A stretch of 64,000 bases of DNA from a virus, in the IMG/VR virus record IMGVR_UViG_3300035670_000105, positions 26,163-90,162 of that record. The stretch is one strand, 5' to 3'. Every line of letters begins with the position of its first letter. Within the stretch, counting starts at the first letter, position 1. The notes under the pieces are model-generated. The model did not search any database. It was not told where the DNA came from and was given only the letters and a program-made list of their open reading frames with translations. The position numbers were made by a program, and so were the translations under genes. Below are positions 23,570 through 31,900 of this stretch, in pieces.

Positions 23570-23895
23570 GCGAGCATCTCCTGCAGGGTTGCATCATCAG
23601 GTGCCTGAGTAGCACCACCAGCGAAGATCCGACTGGGAGAGTTCACCACCACCAGGTATTGATCCCAGGCCTCAGGTGCCAGATTCAGGGTATTGACGTG
23701 CCAACCGGTCAGAGCAGTCGGCGCGGTGATGACTTCACCATCAGGGCCATACTCGCCGCCTTGGTAGATTGTGCCGATCTCGTCGATGGCATGCGTGTGG
23801 CTGCTGGTGATCAGGTTGCCGTCAGCGTCGATGAGGCCCTGCGCTGCCGCAAGAGTGCGGAACTGTTGGCGGGTGGGAAAGCGGAAACAGTACAT
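23566..23895 (-). CDS. Hypothetical virion protein
   Basis: A 109-residue product starting MYCFRFPTRQQFRTLAAAQG, with several Thr/Ala-rich strands. The ATG at 23895 directly follows the stop of the large fibre gene, 2 nt apart. Position suggests a small fibre accessory or chaperone. No family recognised. Confidence 0.55.
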   Translation of the reverse strand: MYCFRFPTRQQFRTLAAAQGLIDADGNLITSSHTHAIDEIGTIYQGGEYGPDGEVITAPTALTGWHVNTLNLAPEAWDQYLVVVNSPSRIFAGGATQAPDDATLQEMLA

Positions 23896-23897
23896 GG

Positions 23898-25772
23898 CTA
23901 TTGGGTTATGGATTGCAGCGTGGAGTTGGGGAGGCGTTGAGGCCAATATGTCAAGCGGCGGATGGGGCCGTTGGTGAACGTGGCTATACCCAAGTAAGAC
24001 CCAATCCGCAGCGTGGTGATTCCAGCTGTCATAGTTGAACCGCCGGTATCGCTTCCAAAACTGCCGCCCGCAACATTGCTCGCAATGGCGGCATTATTGG
24101 ACTGGTTGGCGGCGGCGAGCTTTAGGTTTATGGCTGGGTTTAATGGTACGCCTGCTGAAGCTGCTCCATCTTGAACGCCAGCCTTCCAAGAACTAAATCC
24201 TACGCCGCTACTAAAACGCGCCTCCCATCTGTCGTTCGGCACGCCATCGTCAAACATGAAGATGCGGCCACCGTTAACGACTGACGCAACATCAGCAAAC
24301 ACCGTCCCCTCATCCTGCCGATACCACGAACTGAAATTCGCTCCAGTAATCGACACCACATCAGCCGTGCGCGTCGCGGCGGTGCCGGTGGTGGGGATGT
24401 AACTGGACGGTGGACCGGAGCCGGCTTCTAGTTGGGCGCCCCAGAGGAACAGGCCGCTGGTGCCATCACCCAGATACGCAGTGACAGAATTGACTGAGGG
24501 AAATACGGATACGCGGATTGACGTAACACTGCCCCCCACGCTGCCGGTAATGGAAGCTCTGTACCATCCATTAGATAGTGCAATAACTGCGCCTGACGAA
24601 TAAGTGCCGGTGCCAAACGCTGCTGAACCGGACACACCAGAGGCAGAGGCATATGCAGCAAATCCACTAACTCCGTCAAAGGAGTCAACGTACAACTGCA
24701 CCTGCGAACGCTCGGCAGGCTTGAAGAAGATAGAGAATGTTACAGTTGCGGCTGCAGTAATTGTTAGACTACCTTGCACTAGCCGATGCGTGTTGTTAGA
24801 TGTGTCTTCAACTAACTTGTCTGCAGTTGTTACACCATCTGGTGACACTCCAGCATTAGCTGTAGCAGAGCATCTGGTTTTCGTCCAACTCGCATTATCA
24901 AACTCCTCACTCCTGAGCAGCAAATTCGTCCGCTGCTCCTCGGGCAGCAACCCCAGGCACTCGCCCGTGAGCGGGTTGTGGTCAAACCGTGGCGCTGAGT
25001 TGATGGTGCTGGTGGTGGGGATGTATGGCCCGACTGTGCTGGCTTGCTCTAGTTGGGCGCCCCAGAGCAGCAGGCCGCTGGTCCCGTCTCCTGTGTAGTT
25101 ATTTGACACCGCATTGCGCACCATAATAAGTAACGATGCGGTGCCCGTTGTACTTGTTGCGCCGCTTTCGGTGACTACTATTCTCCACCATCCATTACCA
25201 GCGCTGAATACAGTGATAGACTGCCCGGCGACCGATCCCGCAGCTGAGCCAGTAAGTAGATCCACAGTCCATGAACCTTTTGCCGCAGCAGACCTGAACT
25301 CGATTCCTACTGTTGAACGCTCTCCTGCTTTTGCGTAGAAAGAGCCTGTATATGCTAGGCCTGCTGTGCAAGGCACCCCAGAGTTAAATACGCGATGCAG
25401 TCCCGTAGATGTATCTTCAACAATTTTGTCTGCTGTCTGCGTTCCGTTTGGCGCGGTCACTGCATCAGCTGTGGATCCACTGCCAAACGCTAGTATTCCA
25501 TTTTTTGTCCAGTACGCATTATCAAACTCCTCACTTCTGAGCAGCAGATTCGTCGTCGCGCTGCGGATCACCCCATCGGAATCCACAAACGTCCCTGTAG
25601 ACGCCCTGCTGAACGTGATCAGGTTCTGACCACTGACAGAATCGACGAGGGACTTGGATTCGGCAAAGCGCAGATCCAGCGACGGCACTGCACGCGCACG
25701 ACGCCACAGCTCATTGCGAGCCCAGGCGCCCGGTAGCAATGCACCTCGACGGCTGCTTAACGCCAGGCTCAC
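23898..25772 (-). CDS. Receptor-binding tail fibre with duplicated carbohydrate-binding-like domain
   Basis: A 624-residue beta-rich protein. Two domains repeat with a period of about 207 residues: each begins NLLLRSEEFDNAxWTK and ends LLLWGAQLE or LFLWGAQLE, then YIPTT. This is the layout of carbohydrate-binding jelly-roll modules often found in phage fibres. The C-terminal 130 residues form a further lectin-like domain (FADVASVVNGGRIFMFDDG). The DNA in the middle is more AT-rich than its neighbours, suggesting acquisition. Its start overlaps the preceding stop. Confidence 0.7.
   Translation of the reverse strand: MSLALSSRRGALLPGAWARNELWRRARAVPSLDLRFAESKSLVDSVSGQNLITFSRASTGTFVDSDGVIRSATTNLLLRSEEFDNAYWTKNGILAFGSGSTADAVTAPNGTQTADKIVEDTSTGLHRVFNSGVPCTAGLAYTGSFYAKAGERSTVGIEFRSAAAKGSWTVDLLTGSAAGSVAGQSITVFSAGNGWWRIVVTESGATSTTGTASLLIMVRNAVSNNYTGDGTSGLLLWGAQLEQASTVGPYIPTTSTINSAPRFDHNPLTGECLGLLPEEQRTNLLLRSEEFDNASWTKTRCSATANAGVSPDGVTTADKLVEDTSNNTHRLVQGSLTITAAATVTFSIFFKPAERSQVQLYVDSFDGVSGFAAYASASGVSGSAAFGTGTYSSGAVIALSNGWYRASITGSVGGSVTSIRVSVFPSVNSVTAYLGDGTSGLFLWGAQLEAGSGPPSSYIPTTGTAATRTADVVSITGANFSSWYRQDEGTVFADVASVVNGGRIFMFDDGVPNDRWEARFSSGVGFSSWKAGVQDGAASAGVPLNPAINLKLAAANQSNNAAIASNVAGGSFGSDTGGSTMTAGITTLRIGSYLGIATFTNGPIRRLTYWPQRLPNSTLQSITQ
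24428..25554 (-). repeat. Direct repeats bounding the duplicated fibre domain
   Basis: Two near-identical segments recur inside the fibre gene: 24891-24930 matches 25515-25554 (40 bp, two differences), and the 19 bp at 24428 match those at 25049. The offsets are 624 and 621 bp, so a whole domain was duplicated and then diverged in the centre. The conserved edges could serve domain exchange by recombination. Confidence 0.7.
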
Positions 25773-26380
25773 AGTCCAGCCTCCAGCGCCAACACCCGCA
25801 GATCAAGCACCGTGCCGCTGGTGGGTGTGTATGCACCGCGAGTTTCCAGCTCGGCAAACAGTGACGTACTGTTCGCTGCCAACTTAACCAACGTGCCGCA
25901 GTAATCACACTGCGTCACCAGCGTGCTACCCAGATCCTGCGGTGTTGGCAGATCAATGAATCCGGCGTAGTTCGCCACTTCGCCACTCGTCAGATCAAAG
26001 GCCGCGTTATCCAGGATGGCCGTAGGGCTGGCGGTATAGAGATGCAAGCGGAAGCCCGCCATCCCGGCTGTTACGGCGCTCAGACCGATCATCAGCCGCA
26101 CGCTTTGCACCAGCGCATAGCCGCCACTGGGGCCGATATTGGGCAGCGTAATAACGGCTGAACCAGCGTTAGCTGGCGTGCCCGAGTCAGCGACGCCGAT
26201 CACATCACCAGCGGTGTAGGCCGTGGTGTTACTCGGGCGGGTGATCGCCACCGCCGCCCGGTACGCCTTGCTGTCAACCGTCAGCGACTCGCCGTCATCG
26301 CCAATCGGAATCGCCGTGCTCTGATCACCTCGCAGGGCGACAACGGCATAGCGTGTGTTGCCCCTGGTCTGCACCGCCAT
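25769..26380 (-). CDS. Hypothetical structural protein
   Basis: A 203-residue beta-rich protein (STAIPIGDDGESLTVDSKAY, then VRLMIGLSAVTAGMAGFRLHLY). It resembles small virion decoration or fibre-base proteins in composition, and loosely resembles the protein at 39764-40261. It overlaps the fibre gene by 4 nt, so the pair is probably co-expressed. Function inferred from context. Confidence 0.55.
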   Translation of the reverse strand: MAVQTRGNTRYAVVALRGDQSTAIPIGDDGESLTVDSKAYRAAVAITRPSNTTAYTAGDVIGVADSGTPANAGSAVITLPNIGPSGGYALVQSVRLMIGLSAVTAGMAGFRLHLYTASPTAILDNAAFDLTSGEVANYAGFIDLPTPQDLGSTLVTQCDYCGTLVKLAANSTSLFAELETRGAYTPTSGTVLDLRVLALEAGL

Positions 26381-26405
26381 ACCACTTGCTCACGCTCACT
26401 GCCCA

Positions 26406-26415
26406 GAGGGTATGG
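26406..26415 (-). promoter_or_regulatory. Promoter-like element before the 25.8 kb structural gene
   Basis: Exact CCATACCCTC on the sense strand, 25 nt before the ATG at 26380 and 4 nt after the preceding gene's last codon (stop at 26420). Confidence 0.55.
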
Positions 26416-26419
26416 ATGC

Positions 26420-27115
26420 TCAGCTCTCCTCCACCCAGGCCTCATTCACCTCCGCCGTGGCTGGGTTGTCGCCGTGATACGTGCCATCGGCGTGGCGGGC
26501 CCGCTTGCGTGTCTTCACCGCAGGGCTGACCACAGGGCGGGAAGCACTGTCTTCCACAGCGGTAGCCACGGTGTCGGGATCCAGAGGCTCAGCCACCAGA
26601 CCATCAGCAGCCACCGGCTGCTCAATCGCAGTGGGCTGTGTGTCATCGGCCGGACCCTCCACCGGGGCAGTGGGGCGCACCTCGCGGGCCTCGATCCGCA
26701 GCCGGCTCACTGCCACCTGCCGCTCACCCGCCGGCACCAGCAGCTGCACCGTCAATGGACCGCCATCCAGTGGGAGTGCTGGGATTCCAAAGCGATCCTC
26801 CCGCCAGCTGCCGCCTGGCGTGATGGTTTCCGCCAGCAGTTGGTGTTCGCCCTGGTGCACCACCACATTCAGCGGCGCCGGAGTGCCGGTGCCACTGACG
26901 CGCCCCTGGCACATCCGCTGACTGCGCACCACCAGCTCGCTCGCGCTCACCGGCAGTTGATCCTCCATCGCCAGCGCCAGGCTGGCGCCACCTTCATCCC
27001 GCAGCTCCGAGCACAGGTAGGTGGCGTCATCCAACATGCCGATGTCCTGGACATCGGCCACCTCGCCGCACCATCCATCTCGATGGATCACGGCCGCTGC
27101 CTGGATGATCAGCAT
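26420..27115 (-). CDS. Hypothetical structural protein
   Basis: A 231-residue protein. The first 150 residues are beta-rich (TVQLLVPAGERQVAVSRLRIEA). The rest is an acidic, Pro/Ala-rich and probably disordered tail ending with the small motif ADGTYHGDNPATAEVNEAW, a layout common for virion accessory proteins. It has its own promoter-like element. No family recognised. Confidence 0.5.
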   Translation of the reverse strand: MLIIQAAAVIHRDGWCGEVADVQDIGMLDDATYLCSELRDEGGASLALAMEDQLPVSASELVVRSQRMCQGRVSGTGTPAPLNVVVHQGEHQLLAETITPGGSWREDRFGIPALPLDGGPLTVQLLVPAGERQVAVSRLRIEAREVRPTAPVEGPADDTQPTAIEQPVAADGLVAEPLDPDTVATAVEDSASRPVVSPAVKTRKRARHADGTYHGDNPATAEVNEAWVEES

Positions 27116-27138
27116 CGCCTGCCTGTCTGCACTGGGGC

Positions 27139-27148
27139 GAGGGTATGG
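27139..27148 (-). promoter_or_regulatory. Promoter-like element before the 26.4 kb gene
   Basis: Exact CCATACCCTC, 23 nt before the ATG at 27115; the preceding stop TGA ends a few bases upstream (27152). Confidence 0.55.
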
Positions 27149-27151
27149 ACC

Positions 27152-27457
27152 TCAGCCCCGCTCCCGCTTTGTGAAGCGGCCATGCTCATCGCGGCCAGTG
27201 GCTGGCTCGTCCTCCTTGCGCAGCGCGGGGTTGTAGGTGTTGTACCCCAGCGCATAGGCGCCGCGGCCCGTCACGCCCAACCCCATCAAGGGCATCGCCG
27301 TGAAGTAGCAGGAATCCACAGCCTCACGGCTTTGCGTCTTGCTGGAGAAGCGGCAGTCCGCCAGGTACACCACGCCGAGAATGATGGCCAGGTTGCTGGC
27401 GACGGTGAGCAGCTTGCCTGCGCCGCCCATCGCCGCCAAGGCCGTGGTCAGTTTCAC
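27152..27457 (-). CDS. Small membrane protein
   Basis: A 101-residue product. Two hydrophobic stretches occur, ALAAMGGAGKLLTVASNLAIILGVVYLA and a weaker MPLMGLGVTGRG, followed by a charged tail (EDEPATGRDEHGRFTKRERG). The GTG at 27457 follows GGAGATGGC. It is also placed by the promoter-like element, which lies inside a longer open frame 22 nt upstream. It could be a holin or a virion membrane protein. Confidence 0.55.
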   Translation of the reverse strand: MKLTTALAAMGGAGKLLTVASNLAIILGVVYLADCRFSSKTQSREAVDSCYFTAMPLMGLGVTGRGAYALGYNTYNPALRKEDEPATGRDEHGRFTKRERG

Positions 27458-27479
27458 GCCATCTCCAGCAGTTGCCTGT

Positions 27480-27489
27480 GAGGGTATGA
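27480..27489 (-). promoter_or_regulatory. Promoter-like element before the small membrane protein
   Basis: Sense TCATACCCTC, 22 nt before the GTG at 27457. It lies just downstream of the stop at 27496 of the GAF-like gene. Confidence 0.5.
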
Positions 27490-27495
27490 ACGGCG

Positions 27496-28236
27496 TCAGC
27501 GGGCGTTCTGCGATCCGACGCCGCCACCCCTGAGCTTCATCCACAGCCGGCGCAGCGGGCCTGGATGGATGATCCTCCGGCGCATGATCACGGCGATCTC
27601 CTCGTAGAGATCCTCCAGGAGCTTGCAGTGGGGCTCGGCGCTCACCGGCGGCTGCCGCCGTTCGCCCTGGTCGTATTGCAGCGAGAGGATACCGATCGGC
27701 AGGTTGCCCACCCGCACCAGGCGGTTATACATCCGGCCGATGTTGTTCTTGTTGAGGTGGTCCCGGCAGGGCGCCGGCAGGCTCTCCCGGTACTCCGTGA
27801 CGCTCCAGCACTCACCAGCTGGATCCAGCATCGTCTCCAGCTCCACCATGATCCGCCCGACGGGCAGATCGCGGATCGGCACTGTCATCGGCAGTCGCCC
27901 CGGGGCCGTGTAGCTGTTGATCGTCGAGAGCTTGGTGAGGTGATAGCCGCAGCTGTCGATGGCGCCGTTGTGAAAGGCCGCCAGCACCACCCGGCTGGCA
28001 TTGGTGATCACGCCAACCTGTGCCAGCAGGTTGTTGAGCATCCGCTCTTCCTCGATCGGGGCGAACACGCCATCAAGCCGTGACACCACCTTGCTCTTGA
28101 ACAGCCGATCCCATGCCAGCCAGCTCAAGGCCAGCAAGGCGATCAGCCCATCACCTGTCAGTGTCACGCTTAACCCGCCTTGCTCCTTGGCGGGTTGCGG
28201 CGGCGGCGCAACCTGCGCCTGCGTCGGACCCACCAT
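27496..28236 (-). CDS. Membrane-anchored protein with GAF-like domain
   Basis: A 246-residue protein. A membrane segment at about 30-45 (GLIALLALSWLAWDRLF) is followed by MLNNLLAQVGVITNASRVVLAAFHNGAIDSCGYHLTKLS. That has the helix, strand and N-terminal sensor pattern of GAF domains, and NLPIGILSLQYD fits the closing strand. GAF domains bind small ligands or cyclic nucleotides. Its place among fibre genes is unusual. It may report on host state or be a tail component. The GAF call is by pattern only. Confidence 0.5.
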   Translation of the reverse strand: MVGPTQAQVAPPPQPAKEQGGLSVTLTGDGLIALLALSWLAWDRLFKSKVVSRLDGVFAPIEEERMLNNLLAQVGVITNASRVVLAAFHNGAIDSCGYHLTKLSTINSYTAPGRLPMTVPIRDLPVGRIMVELETMLDPAGECWSVTEYRESLPAPCRDHLNKNNIGRMYNRLVRVGNLPIGILSLQYDQGERRQPPVSAEPHCKLLEDLYEEIAVIMRRRIIHPGPLRRLWMKLRGGGVGSQNAR

Positions 28237-28264
28237 GGCTACTCAGGTTCCCAGCTCTACGGCA

Positions 28265-28274
28265 GAGGGTATGG
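28265..28274 (-). promoter_or_regulatory. Promoter-like element before the GAF-like gene
   Basis: Sense GCGCTCCATACCCTC, 28 nt before the ATG at 28236. The GCGCT extension also occurs at 36291 and nearly so at 33227. Confidence 0.5.
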
Positions 28275-28306
28275 AGCGCTTCGACTGGACCGACTGCCTG
28301 CGGCCC

Positions 28307-28489
28307 TTACCCCACCTCGGCTTCCACGGTCTCGGCGGGCAACTCCTCGGCACTGGCTTCAGGCTTGATCAGCTCCACCTGCTGCAGGAATTGGCTGAGC
28401 TGGGAGGTGGCAAATTGCTGAAGCAGTCCATTGCCAGAGGCACGGGCGGCGGCGTAGCTCTCGATCAGCGCGGCGAGTTGCTCCTTCAT
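28307..28489 (-). CDS. Small helical protein
   Basis: A 60-residue, Gln/Glu/Ala-rich product (LQQFATSQLSQFLQQVELIK) with an acidic end. The ATG at 28489 overlaps the stop of the next upstream gene. Small helical proteins like this commonly follow fibre genes as chaperones or caps; that is a guess. Confidence 0.5.
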   Translation of the reverse strand: MKEQLAALIESYAAARASGNGLLQQFATSQLSQFLQQVELIKPEASAEELPAETVEAEVG

Positions 28490-28911
28490 ACCTGAGGAGG
28501 GGTGAGAGTGTAGATCGAATCCAGATTACTGAGTTCAAGGACAGTTTGAAGTTCAGTCAGTTGCTCAGCGCTGAAAGTGCCGGCCTGCAGGATGGCCAGC
28601 ATTGACTGTTGGATCGCTGCTTCATACGGCCGCCCGGCTTTGGCGTCACCCAACAAGGCAATGAACTCGGTGCCGAGGGTGTTCATCGGCAGGCTGACCA
28701 TCGATTGCTCGCGGATGGCGGCATAGAGGCTGCTGGCCATCAGGCCCTCCCAGAAGGCGAAGTAGTCGGGCGCCGGGGGTGGATCGCTGGCAGGGATGCC
28801 AGGGTTCTCCGCCTCAGCCCGTTCGGCATCGGTGAGCGGGAAGTCATCGGGATGCCCGATCTGGCCGTCGTATTCGATGGTGCCGTTCGGGAAGATGTTC
28901 TGGAGGGTCAT
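28486..28911 (-). CDS. Fibre-associated hypothetical protein
   Basis: A 141-residue protein starting MTLQNIFPNGTIEYDGQIGH. An N-terminal Asp/Pro/Glu region is followed by helices (ADYFAFW-like, IQQSMLAILQAG, LTELQTVLELSNLD). The ATG at 28911 directly follows the giant fibre stop. Its place resembles fibre-assembly chaperones, but no family is recognised. Confidence 0.55.
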   Translation of the reverse strand: MTLQNIFPNGTIEYDGQIGHPDDFPLTDAERAEAENPGIPASDPPPAPDYFAFWEGLMASSLYAAIREQSMVSLPMNTLGTEFIALLGDAKAGRPYEAAIQQSMLAILQAGTFSAEQLTELQTVLELSNLDSIYTLTPPQV

Positions 28912-28913
28912 GA

Positions 28914-31900
28914 TCAGGCGATGCGATAGGTGATGAAGGTGTTGGCGGCAGTCTTGCGGGTCAGGAAGCGACCGCTGCTGTTGGCAGCAACGACCATGTT
29001 GCCGACGACTGTGTGCCCGGTGTTCTGCACCACCGTGATGGCGTGAGTGGCAGCTGCGAGGTTGACGACACTCCATTCAAACGACTGTTCTGTCTGCAGC
29101 TCCTGGAAGGCCGCATCCATGTTGGTGCCAGTGGGCAGGGTGTAGTTAATGGCTGCCGCTGGTGTACCGGTGCGCAGTCCATCCAGCATGGATGCTGCGG
29201 TGATCGTGACACTGGTGTTTGATGCGGCAGCAGCAGTGTTGTATGTGACGGTAGTGCCGCTGCGAACATCCCCGGCGAAGTAATTCGGGGCGGTGCCAGC
29301 GGCGTAGAAGTTCCAGCGGCCTGTGGTTGAACTGAGATTGCCGTAGAAGCCGTAGTTGTCGGTTGCTTGCGTGAGGTTGGCGTTCGCATGAAAGCCGATC
29401 TGAGTCGTGATTGTCGATCCGGCGCCCTTGGTTTGACCGGTTGCATGGAAGTGCTGGAGGCTTGGAAGTGTGAATGTTGCAGCGGCGGTAGTTAGTTGGG
29501 TGACGTAGCCATAGGCGGCGGCTGTTACATCGCTTTGAACCGTAGATACAGTGAAATTGGCATAAGAAGTAGTGCCACCCGTGATTGCCCCTTGGTTGTA
29601 AAGCGTGACAGTTGCAGCGCCCCCACCTCCAATCGCAACATTGCCATCCCCACGGACGCGAATCCGCTCGGTGCCGGCAGTGCTGATTCCGATGGTGTCC
29701 CCCGCAGGGCGGAAGAACCCAGTGTTCTCATCGCCGTCCCAGGTAAAGCCAGGAGCGCCAGCCGTGTCGGCGCCGATGCCTTGGATTTGGCCATTGAACC
29801 GAGCGCTTCCGGCGACATACAGAAGATCGCCGGTATCACTGGTGCTGCCAATTCCCACGCGCCCAGCAAAGTAGTTGGGGGCATCGCCATCCATGTAGGT
29901 GTTCCAGCAACCCGCATTCGCCGGCAAGGTCGCCCTGAAGGCGTAGTTGCTGACGCCACCAACCATCGTGGAGTCAACCCTGAAGCCATGCTGGCCAGTA
30001 ACTACTGAGCCAGCTCCAAACGTTGTTTGCGACGCTCGGTAGTGGTCGAGGTTGACCACCGTAAAAGCTGCTGCCGCCGTGCCGAGCAATGTTCGGTAGC
30101 CATAAGCCGTGGCTGTTACATCGCTCTGAACTGTTGCAGTGGTGTAGTTGGCGTAAGCTGTTGTTGCGCCTGTAATTGGCCCCTGATTGCGGAAGGTTGA
30201 ATCGGCGCCGCCACTGCCCCCAATCGCAACATTCCCATCACTGCGGATCCGCATCCGCTCAACAGCGGTGCCGCTGCCTGCAGGGGTGGTGCTGAAGATC
30301 AGGCGACCGGGCATGACACCCGCACTCGGGGTGCCATCCACTTGACAGGTAATCTCGCCGGCCTTGATGAAGTTTGTGCCATCAGAGCCGACCCAATCGT
30401 GGACACCCAAACCAAAACCATTGGTGACAATCAAATGGGTGCCGATTGTCGTGCTTGCGCTTGCGGCTTGGCGCCAGACAGGTGTTGTACCGAAATGAGC
30501 CTGCGTGCTGATCCTGCCGTTATTGGCACCACCAGCTTGTATTTGGAATATCCCAACGGAGCCAGCCCCATCATTCAGTATGGTGCTACCACCAACAATC
30601 AGGCGTGCATTCGTGAAAATACCTCCGCTGCTTAGCGTGAGTCTCTCCGTGCCACCCGTCGCAATTCCAACCGTGTTCGCCGCTGGCAGGTAGAGCCCGT
30701 TAGCCGGAACCGTGGCACTGGTGGGGATGAAGCTGCCGGATGTAAATGTTCCTCCTGCCGTGATGTTGCCATCACTACCAATCCGCATCCGCTCCGTGAG
30801 CGTGTTCCCCGCACCACTCCCCGTCGTCCAGAAGGTCAGCGCCTGATCGGCACCAGTGGTATCCGCCACGGTGTTGGCGATCTTGGAGCGCACCATTGCT
30901 CCAGGGCCGTTGGCATCAGCGGAGAAGAACTCCAGCGCCGAGCTGTCGGTGTTGGCGGTGAAGGCGCCGCTGTAAGTGTCTCGCAGGCGGATGACGGGGC
31001 CTACGGTTGTTGAGGTCCCGGCCTTGGCAACTTCAAGGCTGACGCCTGGCGTCGTGATGCCGATGCCGACATTGCCGGCGAAGTAGTTATCGGCTGTACC
31101 ATTGGCGTAGAAGTTCCAACGACCAGCGGCTGAGGCCAGGTTGCTGTAGAAGCCGAAGTTGTTGGTGGCGTCTGTCAGGGTAGAAGCCGCTACAAAACCA
31201 TACTGATTAGTTATGGTTGAGCCGGCGCCTTTTGTAGTTGCGTTTGCAGAGAAGTGATGAATGTTTACAACGGTAAAAGCTGCTGCTGCAGTCGTGAGGC
31301 TAGTCGAGTAACCAAGCGCGGTTCCGGTTACATCGCTCTGCACGGAGCTGGCTGTCAGATTTGCGTATGCACTCGTCCCCCCTGAGATAGTTGTTTGGTT
31401 GTAAAGCCCCACGATGGCAGATCCCGTGCCTCCAATCCCGATATTCCCGTCACTGCGGATCCGCATCCGCTCCAATGGGCCATTGGCACCTTCCGGGGTA
31501 GTCCTGAAGCGAAGATCACCCGGCATTGCTGTGCCGGAAACCGTGCCAGCACAGAACCCTTGAATATCAGCAGCGCGAGTGAAGATCGTCCCGTTGGAGC
31601 CCTGGAACTGAAAAGAGCCAAGCAGGGTGCCGCTTATGACAGCCGTGTGTGCGCCAATCGTATCAGAATTGCTTTTTGCAACGACGAATGCCGGAGCAAC
31701 GGTTGTCAGGAATCCGTTGTAGAAACCGATTGCAGTGTTATGTGTAAAACCGCCAAAAGTTCCCGCCATTGTCCATCCGGCGGCTATATTGCCAAGATCA
31801 TTATCCGACCTGCTGATATTAATTACTGACGCCGAGTTGAGCCTTGCTGTGCCAATTGAATCAACAAACAGTCGGCCCACGCCACCCGTCGCAATCCCAA

